From Gammaproteobacteria bacterium (GTDB taxonomy: Bacteria > Pseudomonadota > Gammaproteobacteria > Steroidobacterales > Steroidobacteraceae): a DNA stretch of 6,701 bases. Both the position numbers and the translations under genes were made by a program. Shown here in pieces: positions 1 through 6,701 of this stretch; the first letter of the stretch is position 1; every line of letters starts with the position of its first letter. The notes under the pieces were generated by a model. It was given only the letters and a program-made list of their open reading frames with translations. It had not been told where the DNA came from and did not search any database. The stretch covers positions 1-6,701 of the forward strand of contig RFTM01000097.1 in assembly GCA_009923475.1 (NCBI GenBank), written 5' to 3'.

Positions 1-148
1 CCGGCTGCTGCGCGAGTGCGATCCGCTGATCGAGATCTTCGGCGAGTCCTTCGTGTCCGCGTTCTCGCTGGTCAAGGAGGCCGAGTACGAGGTCTTCCTG
101 CAGGTGATCAGCTCTTGGGAGCGCGAGCACCTGCTGCTCAACGTCTGA
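1..148 (+). CDS. Glutamine synthetase family protein, C-terminal end (likely gamma-glutamylpolyamine synthetase), 5' truncated
   Basis: Only the last 48 codons are present; the first complete codon starts at base 2 and the gene ends at TGA 146-148. The peptide ends in VISSWEREHLLLNV, preceded by FGESFVSAFSLVKEAEYEVF, which I recognise as the typical C-terminus of the glutamine-synthetase-like enzymes that ATP-dependently join glutamate to putrescine or other polyamines (PuuA/SpuB/SpuI type). The catalytic residues lie outside the window, so substrate cannot be read from the sequence. The next gene, spuC, starts only 7 nt after the stop, which matches the spuB-spuC order of Pseudomonas aeruginosa and supports a role in polyamine catabolism. 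Family assignment is firm. The choice of a polyamine ligase over true glutamine synthetase is inferred mainly from the tail sequence and the neighbours. Confidence 0.85.
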   Translation, partial: RLLRECDPLIEIFGESFVSAFSLVKEAEYEVFLQVISSWEREHLLLNV

Positions 149-155
149 GACCACC

Positions 156-1550
156 ATGACCACATCCCGCGCCACCGCCCACACCACCGCCGAATGGCAG
201 GCCCTCGACGCCGCGCACTACCTGCATCCCTTCACCGACCACAAGTCGCTGGCCGAACGCGGCACGCGGATCATCACCCGCGCTGAGGGCGTGTACCTGC
301 ACGACTCCGAGGGCCACCGCATCCTCGACGGCATGTCGGGCCTGTGGTGCGTCGCGCTCGGCTACGGGCGCCGCGAGCTCGCCGAGGCGGCCTACAAGCA
401 GATGCAGGAGCTGCCGTACTACAACAGCTTCTTCCAGTGCGCGAACCCGCCGGCCATCGAGCTGGCGGACCGCTTGGCGCGGCTCTCGCCGCCGCAGTTC
501 CAGCATGCCTTCTTCACGGGGTCAGGCAGCGAGGCCAACGACACCTTGGTGCGCATGGTGCGCCGCTACTGGGAGCTGCGCGGCCAGCCCGAGCGGCAGG
601 TGATCATCAGCCGCTGGAACGGCTACCACGGCAGCACCATGGCCGGCGCCTCGCTCGGCGGCATGAAGGCCATGCACTCGCAGGGCGGGCTGCCCATCCC
701 GGGCATCGTCCACATCGGCCAGCCCTACTGGTTCGAGTGCGGGGGCGAGCTCGACCCGGACGAGTTCGGCCTCAAGGCCGCGCGCGAGCTCGAACAGAAG
801 ATCCTCGAGATCGGACCCGACAAGGTCGCGGCCTTCATCGGCGAGCCGGTGCAGGGCGCGGGCGGCGTCATCATCCCGCCGCGCACCTACTGGCCCGAGG
901 TGCAGCGCATCGTCGACCGCTACGGCATCCTGCTGGCCTCCGACGAGGTCATCTGCGGCTTCGGCCGCACCGGCGAGTGGTTCGGCTGCGAGCACTACGG
1001 CACGCGCCCTGATTTCATGACGCTCGCCAAGGCCATCACCTCGGGCTACCAGCCGCTCGGCGCCCTGATGGTCGCCGACCGGGTCGCCGAGGTGCTGGTC
1101 GGGGAGGGCGGCGAGTTCTTCCACGGCTTCACCTATTCCGGTCACCCGGTGGCGGCCGCGGTGGCCAACGCCAACCTCGACATCATGGAGCGCGAGCGGG
1201 TGGTCGAGCGGGTCCGCACCGAGACCGCCCCCTATTGGGCCAGCCGCTGGCGGGAGCTCGGCGACCATCCGCTGGTGGGCGAGGCGCGCACCCTCGGGCT
1301 TTTCGGGGCGCTGGAGCTCGTGCCGCGCAAGCCCTCGCGGGCGTTCTTCCCGGAGCGCGGCAGCGTCGGCACCCGTTGCCGGGACCTGTCGGTCAAGAAC
1401 GGCCTCGTGATGCGGGCCGTCTGGGACACCATGATCGCCGCGCCGCCGCTCGTCATCACCCCGGCTGAGATCGACGAACTGGTCGCCAAGGCCGCCCGGA
1501 CCCTGGACGAACTGCAGCACGCCCTGCGCCGCGACGGCCTGCTCCGGTAG
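156..1550 (+). CDS. spuC: Putrescine--pyruvate aminotransferase (class III PLP-dependent)
   Basis: This 464-residue cytoplasmic enzyme probably moves an amino group from putrescine (or a related diamine) to pyruvate, giving 4-aminobutanal and alanine. It has the full class III fold signatures: the phosphate-binding motif GSGSEAND at 122-129, WNGYHGS at 154-160 with Tyr157 expected to stack on PLP, Asp263 in DEVICGFGRTG to bind the pyridine nitrogen, Schiff-base Lys292 in LAKAITSGY, Thr326 in FTYSGHP, and Arg420 in MRAVWDTM as the substrate-switching arginine. The N-terminal PFTDHK and GIVHIGQPYW segments are close to Pseudomonas SpuC. Length is normal for the family. The ATG at 156 follows the upstream stop by 7 nt with only a poor Shine-Dalgarno (GAGA), suggesting translational coupling. 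Other omega-amine donors such as cadaverine are possible; family members are often promiscuous. Confidence 0.93.
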   Translation: MTTSRATAHTTAEWQALDAAHYLHPFTDHKSLAERGTRIITRAEGVYLHDSEGHRILDGMSGLWCVALGYGRRELAEAAYKQMQELPYYNSFFQCANPPAIELADRLARLSPPQFQHAFFTGSGSEANDTLVRMVRRYWELRGQPERQVIISRWNGYHGSTMAGASLGGMKAMHSQGGLPIPGIVHIGQPYWFECGGELDPDEFGLKAARELEQKILEIGPDKVAAFIGEPVQGAGGVIIPPRTYWPEVQRIVDRYGILLASDEVICGFGRTGEWFGCEHYGTRPDFMTLAKAITSGYQPLGALMVADRVAEVLVGEGGEFFHGFTYSGHPVAAAVANANLDIMERERVVERVRTETAPYWASRWRELGDHPLVGEARTLGLFGALELVPRKPSRAFFPERGSVGTRCRDLSVKNGLVMRAVWDTMIAAPPLVITPAEIDELVAKAARTLDELQHALRRDGLLR

Positions 1551-1638
1551 CCGTCGCGCCCTTTCCTGTACCGCTGCGCTGCGCTATAAACGCGCAAGCG
1601 CGCCCGCGCGTCACCGTCCAAGAGGGAGTCCCCACCGC
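1551..1638 (+). promoter_or_regulatory. Intergenic region with possible sigma70-type promoter for the transporter genes
   Basis: The 88-nt gap before the binding-protein gene contains TATAAA at 1585-1590, a 5/6 match to the -10 consensus and the only AT-rich patch in this stretch. A weak -35 candidate, TTTCCT at 1562-1567, lies 17 nt upstream and matches consensus at only three positions. Downstream lie alternating CG bases that could form a small hairpin (CGCG, loop CAAG, CGCG at 1591-1602). A second promoter here would let uptake be expressed separately from catabolism. No rho-independent terminator for spuC is visible, so read-through from upstream is also likely. This is inferred from pattern only. 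Confidence 0.35.
1620..1628 (+). promoter_or_regulatory. Ribosome binding site of the binding-protein gene
   Basis: AAGAGGGAG is the clearest Shine-Dalgarno in the window. Its GGGAG core ends 10 nt before the ATG at 1639. This favours 1639 over the in-frame ATG at 1645 (Met3), which would be 16 nt away. The contrast with the poor sites before spuC, potG and potH fits high expression of the binding protein. Confidence 0.7.
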
Positions 1639-2799
1639 ATGAACATGCCTGTCCGTCCGGCGCTGTCCGTCCTGTCGATGGCGCTGCTGCTCGCCGCCTG
1701 CTCCAAACCTGCCGAGGCGCCTAAAGGCGACGCGGCCGCCCCGGCCGCCGCGGCGACCGCCGCCGCCGGCGACGAGGAGAAGGTCCTCAACGTCTACAAC
1801 TGGTCCGACTACATCGAGTCCAGCGTCATCGAGGGCTTCACCAAAGAGACCGGCATCAAGGTCCAGTACGACGTCTTCGACTCCAACGAGATGCTCGAGA
1901 CCAAGCTCCTGGCCGGCAACACGGGCTACGACATCGTCGTGCCGTCGGCCTCGTTCCTGTACCGCCAGCTGAAGGCGGGCGTGCACCAGAAGCTCGACAA
2001 GTCGCAGCTGCCGAACCTCGCCAACGTCGATCCCGACATCGCCAAGCGGCTCGAGGCCTTCGATCCCGGCAACGAATATTCGGTCAACTACATGTGGGGC
2101 ACGTCGGGCGTCGGCTACAACGTCCAGAAGATCGCCGAGCGCATGAAGGACGCCCCGGTGAACAGCTTCGCGATGTTCTACGACCCCAAGATCGCCGCCA
2201 AGTTCGCCGACTGCGGCATCAGCATCCTCGATGCGCCGAGCGAGGTCCTGGGCACGGTCCTCATCTACCTCGGCAAGGACGCCAACAGCGAGAAGCCCGA
2301 GGACCTGGCCGCCGCCGAGGCGGTCCTGAAGGCCGTCCGTCCGTACATCAAGAACTTCCACTCCTCGGCCTACATCGAGCAGCTCGCCAACGGCGAGATC
2401 TGCCTCGCGCTCGGCTGGTCGGGCGACGTGCTGCAGGCGAAGACCCGCGCCGTCGACGCCAAGAACGGCGTCGAGGTCGCGTACAACATCCCGAAGGAGG
2501 GCGCGGTGATGTTCTTCGACCAGCTCGCCATCCCCAAGGACGCGAAGCACCCGAAGAACGCGCACCTCTTCATCGACTACCTGCTGCGCGCCGAGGTCGC
2601 CGCCAAGAACAGCTCGTACATCAGTTACGCGAGCGCCAACAAGGCGGCGACGCCGCTGGTGGACGCGGCCGTCACCTCCAACCCGAACGTCTATCCGCCG
2701 CCGGAGCTCATGGCGAAGCTGGTGCCGGACATGCCGGAATCCCCCGAGTTCACGCGCCTGCTGACGCGCTCCTGGACCCGGGTCAAGACCGGCAAGTGA
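1639..2799 (+). CDS. potF: Polyamine ABC transporter substrate-binding lipoprotein (PotF/SpuD/SpuE type)
   Basis: This 386-residue extracytoplasmic receptor delivers putrescine or another polyamine to the PotGHI-type importer. Residues 1-20 form a lipoprotein signal peptide ending in the lipobox LAAC, with acylated Cys21 and Ser at +2. An Ala/Pro-rich tether (about 23-46) precedes the receptor domain, which opens with VLNVYNWSDYI. From remembered E. coli PotF, the ligand-pocket residues appear kept: Trp55, Ser56, Asp57 and Tyr58, Ser103 (VVPSASF), Glu202 (DAPSEV), Trp260 and Asp263 (GWSGD), Phe292 and Asp294 (FFD), and Tyr330 (SYASANKAA). Cys192 and Cys255 match the PotF disulfide pair. The C-terminus (SWTRVKTGK) is typical. 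Unlike E. coli PotF it is predicted to be membrane-anchored. The pocket suggests putrescine-like ligands, but SpuE-like spermidine binding cannot be excluded. Confidence 0.93.
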   Translation: MNMPVRPALSVLSMALLLAACSKPAEAPKGDAAAPAAAATAAAGDEEKVLNVYNWSDYIESSVIEGFTKETGIKVQYDVFDSNEMLETKLLAGNTGYDIVVPSASFLYRQLKAGVHQKLDKSQLPNLANVDPDIAKRLEAFDPGNEYSVNYMWGTSGVGYNVQKIAERMKDAPVNSFAMFYDPKIAAKFADCGISILDAPSEVLGTVLIYLGKDANSEKPEDLAAAEAVLKAVRPYIKNFHSSAYIEQLANGEICLALGWSGDVLQAKTRAVDAKNGVEVAYNIPKEGAVMFFDQLAIPKDAKHPKNAHLFIDYLLRAEVAAKNSSYISYASANKAATPLVDAAVTSNPNVYPPPELMAKLVPDMPESPEFTRLLTRSWTRVKTGK

Positions 2800-2807
2800 C
2801 CTGACAC

Positions 2808-2835
2808 GCGCGGCCACCCCCTCGGGTGGCCGCGC
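2808..2835 (+). promoter_or_regulatory. Strong intercistronic hairpin between binding protein and ATPase genes
   Basis: GCGCGGCCACCC (2808-2819) and GGGTGGCCGCGC (2824-2835) are perfect complements, giving a 12-bp stem with a 4-nt loop, 8 nt after the binding-protein stop. No run of T follows, so it is not a canonical intrinsic terminator. It is better read as a 3'-end mRNA stabiliser or partial attenuator that would leave more binding-protein message than permease message, a known arrangement in ABC importer operons. The fold is seen directly; the function is inferred. Confidence 0.6.
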
Positions 2836-2840
2836 CGCTT

Positions 2841-2856
2841 CGGGCGGCGACGCCCG
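2841..2856 (+). promoter_or_regulatory. Small GNRA-tetraloop hairpin upstream of potG
   Basis: CGGGCG (2841-2846) pairs perfectly with CGCCCG (2851-2856) around the loop GCGA, a GNRA-type tetraloop. An alternative stem, GCCGC 2834-2838 with GCGGC 2844-2848, would compete with both this and the larger upstream hairpin. It ends 22 nt before the potG ATG and could affect ribosome access. In a region this GC-rich a 6-bp stem can arise by chance. Confidence 0.3.
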
Positions 2857-2878
2857 CCACCGCGACCCCGGGCAAGCC

Positions 2879-3988
<1,110 letters not shown>

Positions 3989-3991
3989 CGC

Positions 3992-4999
3992 ATGTCCCGC
4001 AGCAACGGTCGTGTGCCGCCCCACGAACTGACCTCCGGCAGGCTCGGCCTGCTTCAGTCGCTGCTCGAGCGCTTCGGGCCGCTGCGCTGGTCGCGCTACG
4101 TGCGCGAGCACTGGTCGGGCCAGCGGCTGGTCATCGCCTTGCCCTATCTTTGGCTGCTGCTGTTCTTCGCGGCGCCGTTCCTGCTGCTCTTCAAGATCTC
4201 CTTCTCCGAGGTGCGGATGGCGATGCCGCCCTACGCGCCGCTCTGGGAGTGGGTGGGCGAGGCGCAGCGGGTGGTGTTCACCTTCAACCTCGGCAACTAC
4301 GGCTACCTGCTCACCGACCCGCTCTATGTGAGCACCTTCCTCTATTCCGTCAAGGTGGCGGCGGTGTCGACGCTGCTTTGCCTGCTGGTCGGCTACCCGA
4401 TGGCCTACGCCATCGCGCGCTCGGGGCCGACCGCGCGCAACCTGCTGCTGATGCTCATCATCCTGCCGTTCTGGACGTCGTTCCTGCTGCGCGTCTACGC
4501 GTGGGTGGGCCTGCTCAAGACCGACGGCGTGATCAACAACATCCTGCTCGGCATCGGCGTCATCGACCAGCCGCTGACTCTGCTCTACACCGACTTCGCG
4601 GTGTACGTGGGCATCGTCTATTCCTACCTGCCGTTCATGATCCTGCCGCTGTACTCGAACCTCGAGAAGCACGACCTGACGCTGCTCGAGGCGGCCGCCG
4701 ACCTCGGCGCGCGCCCCATGACGGCCTTCCTCAAGGTCACCTTGCCGCTCTCGGTGCCGGGCATCGTCGCCGGCTGCCTGCTCGTCTTCATCCCCGCGGT
4801 GGGCGAGTACGTCATCCCCTCGCTGCTCGGCCGCGCCGATCAGCTGATGATCGGCCGCATCCTCTCCGACGAGTTCTTCTCCAACCGCGATTGGCCGGTG
4901 GCGAGCGCGGTCGCCATCGTGCTGCTGGTGCTGCTGCTGCTGCCGATCCTGCTGTTCCAGCGCTACCAGCGCCGCGAGCTCGAGGCGGCGCGCCGATGA
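3992..4999 (+). CDS. potH: Polyamine ABC transporter permease, PotH subunit
   Basis: This 335-residue inner-membrane protein forms half of the polyamine channel. Six membrane segments can be read at roughly 47-67, 118-141, 150-170, 200-222, 256-275 and 303-322. The cytoplasmic coupling loop carries the EAA motif (Glu233-Ala-Ala, Gly239, ending in VTLPL) that docks onto the ATPase. Blocks such as RLVIALPYLWL, GVIDQPLTLLYT, FIPAVGEYVIP and NRDWPVASAVAI are nearly the same as in E. coli PotH as I recall it. The cytoplasmic N-terminus before the first membrane segment is somewhat longer (about 44 residues) and rich in Arg and Leu. The ATG lies 3 nt after the potG stop with no clear Shine-Dalgarno, so translation is probably coupled. 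A later start would also keep all membrane segments, so the first residues are less certain. Confidence 0.95.
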   Translation: MSRSNGRVPPHELTSGRLGLLQSLLERFGPLRWSRYVREHWSGQRLVIALPYLWLLLFFAAPFLLLFKISFSEVRMAMPPYAPLWEWVGEAQRVVFTFNLGNYGYLLTDPLYVSTFLYSVKVAAVSTLLCLLVGYPMAYAIARSGPTARNLLLMLIILPFWTSFLLRVYAWVGLLKTDGVINNILLGIGVIDQPLTLLYTDFAVYVGIVYSYLPFMILPLYSNLEKHDLTLLEAAADLGARPMTAFLKVTLPLSVPGIVAGCLLVFIPAVGEYVIPSLLGRADQLMIGRILSDEFFSNRDWPVASAVAIVLLVLLLLPILLFQRYQRRELEAARR

Positions 5000-5002
5000 G
5001 GG
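4998..5002 (+). promoter_or_regulatory. Ribosome binding site of potI overlapping the potH stop
   Basis: GAGGG shares its first two bases with the potH TGA stop (4997-4999) and sits 7 nt before the potI ATG at 5010. It fixes that start and points to termination-reinitiation coupling, which would keep the two permease subunits in equal amounts. Confidence 0.6.
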
Positions 5003-5009
5003 CCGGGCG

Positions 5010-5858
5010 ATGAAGCCGCGGGGCACGTTCCGCAACACGGCGCTCGCCCTCGGGCTCGCCTTCCTCTACCTGCCCATCCTCTCGATGATGGTGTTCTCGT
5101 TCAACAACTCGCGGCTGGTCACGGTGTGGGACGGCCCGAACTCGCCCACGCTCAAGTGGTACGCCAAGCTCTTCGAGAACAGCCAGATCCTCGATGCCGC
5201 GCTGCTGTCGGTGAAGATCGCCGCCATGACGGCCACCGGCGCCGTGGTGCTCGGCACGCTCGCGGGCCTGGTGCTGGTGCGCTTCGGGCCGTTCCGCGGC
5301 CGCGCCATGCTCTCGGCGATGACCACCGCGCCGCTCGTCATGCCCGAGGTCATCACCGGCCTCTCGCTGCTGCTGCTGTTCGTCGCGCTCGAGCAGCTCA
5401 CCGGCTGGCCCGAGGGCCGCGGCGTGCTCACCATCACCATCGCCCACATCACCTTCGCCATGGCCTATGTCACGGTCGTGGTGCAGTCGCGGCTCGCGGG
5501 CTTCGACGATTCGCTGGAGGAGGCCGCGCTCGACCTCGGGGCCAAGCCCGCCAAGGTGTTCTTCGCCATCACGCTGCCGCTGATCGCGCCGGCGCTGGTG
5601 TCGGGCTGGCTGCTCGCCTTCACGCTGTCCTGGGACGACGTCGTCATCTCCCAGTTCGTCGCGGGCCCGAGCGCCACCACGCTGCCGATGGTGGTGTTCT
5701 CCAAGGCGCGCCTCGGGGTCAGCCCCGACATCAACGCGCTCGCCACCATCATGGTGCTGGTGGTCGCCACCGGCGTCGTGCTGTCCTCCGTCTGGATGCG
5801 CCGCCAAGAGCGCAAGCGCCGCCTCGAAGAACAGATGGCGCGCAGCGACGCGGGCTGA
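5010..5858 (+). CDS. potI: Polyamine ABC transporter permease, PotI subunit
   Basis: This 282-residue inner-membrane protein is the second channel subunit, about the length of E. coli PotI. Six membrane segments are visible near 10-31, 66-90, 104-126, 142-162, 191-212 and 239-261. After the first one, the family block FSFNNSRLVTVWDG is present. The EAA loop reads LEEAALDLGAKPAKVFF with Glu171 and Gly177, and the segment LSWDDVVISQFVAGP is characteristic of PotI/PotC proteins. The C-terminus is a charged cytoplasmic tail rich in Arg and Glu. The start is supported by the GAGGG site just upstream. The next gene follows after only 6 nt, so potI is not the end of the transcript. PotC-like naming would also be possible; PotI is preferred from the PotF-G-H set around it. 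Confidence 0.95.
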   Translation: MKPRGTFRNTALALGLAFLYLPILSMMVFSFNNSRLVTVWDGPNSPTLKWYAKLFENSQILDAALLSVKIAAMTATGAVVLGTLAGLVLVRFGPFRGRAMLSAMTTAPLVMPEVITGLSLLLLFVALEQLTGWPEGRGVLTITIAHITFAMAYVTVVVQSRLAGFDDSLEEAALDLGAKPAKVFFAITLPLIAPALVSGWLLAFTLSWDDVVISQFVAGPSATTLPMVVFSKARLGVSPDINALATIMVLVVATGVVLSSVWMRRQERKRRLEEQMARSDAG

Positions 5859-5864
5859 CGGGGC

Positions 5865-6653
5865 ATGCGGCGCATCGGCATCGACGTCGGCGGCTCGACG
5901 CTGCGGGTGGGCGAGGTGGACGTGGCCTCCGGCACGCTCGCGGGTCCCGTCGACGCCATCCCCATGCCGACGGGCGCGCGGCCCGATGACGTCCTGAAGG
6001 CGCTCGCCGCGAGCCCGGTGCTGCGCGCGGGCGAGGGCCCGGTCGGGCTCGCCTTCCCGTCGGTCGCGCAGCATGGCGTGGCGCGCACCGCCGCCAACGT
6101 CGATCGCAGCTGGATCGACCTCGATGTCGCCGCCGCCTTCACCCGGCTCACCGGGCGGCCCACGGTGTTCGTCAACGATGCCGACGCCGCCGGCCTCGCC
6201 GAGGTGCGCTTCGGCGCCGGGCGCGCGCTGCTCGCCGAGGCCGCCGCGGGCGGCCCGCCTGCAAGCCGCATCATGGTGCTCACCTTCGGCACCGGCATCG
6301 GCACGGCGCTGTTCCTCGACGGACGGCTGTGGCCCAACGCCGAGCTCGGTCACCTCATGCTGCCCGGCGTCACGGACACCGACGGCGAGGGCTGGGCGGC
6401 CGCGAGCGTGCGCACGCGCCTGGCGCTCGACTGGTTCGGCTGGACGCGGCGCGTCAACGACTACCTGCGCGAACTGCACCGCTTGCTGTGGCCCGACGTG
6501 TTCATCGTCGGCGGCGCGGTCAGCGAACACGCCGGCGAGTGGGTGCCCTTGCTCGAATGCCGCGCGCGCGTCGTGCCTGCGGTGTTGCGCGGCCATGCGG
6601 GCGTGGTCGGCGCGGCGTTGGCGGCGGCCGACGAGCCGCGGAGCGCGGCATGA
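5865..6653 (+). CDS. ppgK: ROK family kinase, polyphosphate glucokinase-like
   Basis: This 262-residue cytoplasmic protein probably phosphorylates glucose, using inorganic polyphosphate and perhaps ATP as donor. Its length and motif order follow actinobacterial PpgK (Mycobacterium, about 265 residues). They are the N-terminal phosphate loop GIDVGGS (5-11), QHGVARTAANVDRSWI, NDADAAGLAE with likely catalytic Asp105, LTFGTGIGTALF (Gly142-Gly146), the sugar-binding ELGH (Glu160, His163), VFIVGGAVS and the end block EWVPLLE...VVPAVLRGHAGVVGAA. It lacks the CxCGxxGC zinc motif of most ROK proteins, as PpgK does. Departures from the M. tuberculosis sequence as I recall it are Ser66 in FPSV where PpgK has FPGV, Thr-Leu-Arg (12-14) in place of GIK, and a longer loop at about 125-137. 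It starts 6 nt after potI and shares its stop with the next start, so it is co-transcribed with the transporter. The ROK fold is certain; the phosphate donor is inferred from similarity. Confidence 0.82.
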   Translation: MRRIGIDVGGSTLRVGEVDVASGTLAGPVDAIPMPTGARPDDVLKALAASPVLRAGEGPVGLAFPSVAQHGVARTAANVDRSWIDLDVAAAFTRLTGRPTVFVNDADAAGLAEVRFGAGRALLAEAAAGGPPASRIMVLTFGTGIGTALFLDGRLWPNAELGHLMLPGVTDTDGEGWAAASVRTRLALDWFGWTRRVNDYLRELHRLLWPDVFIVGGAVSEHAGEWVPLLECRARVVPAVLRGHAGVVGAALAAADEPRSAA

Positions 6654-6701
6654 AGCGCGAGACGCTGCTGCAGCATCCGCCCGAGGTCGACATCCCGGCG
6701 G
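6650..6701 (+). CDS. Start of an unidentified gene, 3' truncated by the window
   Basis: An ATG at 6650 overlaps the TGA of the kinase gene (ATGA), a classic coupled operon junction. Seventeen codons are visible, MKRETLLQHPPEVDIPA, open to the end of the window. I do not recognise the protein; the segment is hydrophilic with no signal peptide or membrane segment. Its junction suggests the operon continues and that its product may act with the kinase. The start could differ, but the overlap and the continuing open frame support it. Confidence 0.5.
   Translation, partial: MKRETLLQHPPEVDIPA

Noticed and set aside
344..1012. Plus-strand open frame inside spuC in another frame; similar ones lie inside the binding-protein gene, potH and potI
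   Set aside because: The translations are Arg/Ala-rich and motif-free, while the overlapping frame carries full enzyme or transporter motifs.
1725..1776. GCC/GCG-rich repeat-like tract in the binding-protein gene
   Set aside because: It encodes the Ala/Pro tether after the lipobox; the units are not exact repeats, so it is not called a repeat element.
2808..2835. Classical rho-independent terminator after the binding-protein gene
   Set aside because: The stem is strong but there is no T-run after it, and the ATPase and permeases needed by the same system lie directly downstream.
4919..4953. Run of CTG codons in potH resembling a trinucleotide repeat
   Set aside because: It is interrupted by other codons and encodes the Leu-rich sixth membrane segment; codon bias explains it.

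Overview
The window is a GC-rich (about 70% by eye), densely packed, single-strand (+) stretch of bacterial chromosome. It carries a polyamine uptake and degradation cluster with a sugar-kinase gene attached at its 3' end. The host looks like a Gram-negative proteobacterium: the gene order matches the spu cluster of Pseudomonas (glutamylpolyamine synthetase, SpuC, binding protein, ATPase, two permeases). The binding protein has a lipobox signal peptide and a Ser at +2. I cannot assign a genus. A high-GC gamma- or betaproteobacterium (Xanthomonadales-like, for example) would fit, but that is inference.

Layout: 1-148 is the 3' end of a glutamine-synthetase-family gene whose C-terminus resembles gamma-glutamylpolyamine synthetases. 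It is followed after 7 nt by spuC (156-1550), a class III PLP aminotransferase for putrescine. An 88-nt gap holds a possible promoter and a good ribosome binding site. It leads to a PotF-type polyamine-binding lipoprotein (1639-2799). A 79-nt gap with a perfect 12-bp hairpin separates this gene from the potG ATPase (2879-3988). potH (3992-4999) and potI (5010-5858) follow with gaps of 3 and 10 nt. Six nt later comes a ROK kinase that reads as a polyphosphate glucokinase (5865-6653). Its stop overlaps by 4 nt the start of another gene that leaves the window (6650-6701).

How the genes work together: the binding protein captures a polyamine outside the inner membrane, PotH and PotI form the channel, and two PotG subunits power import. 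In the cytoplasm the polyamine is either gamma-glutamylated by the GS-like enzyme or transaminated by SpuC on the way to GABA and succinate. The position of a PpgK-like kinase at the tail of this operon is the most unexpected feature. No RNA genes, mobile elements, CRISPR arrays or long non-coding stretches were seen. The long open frames on the minus strand are GC-driven shadows of the real genes.
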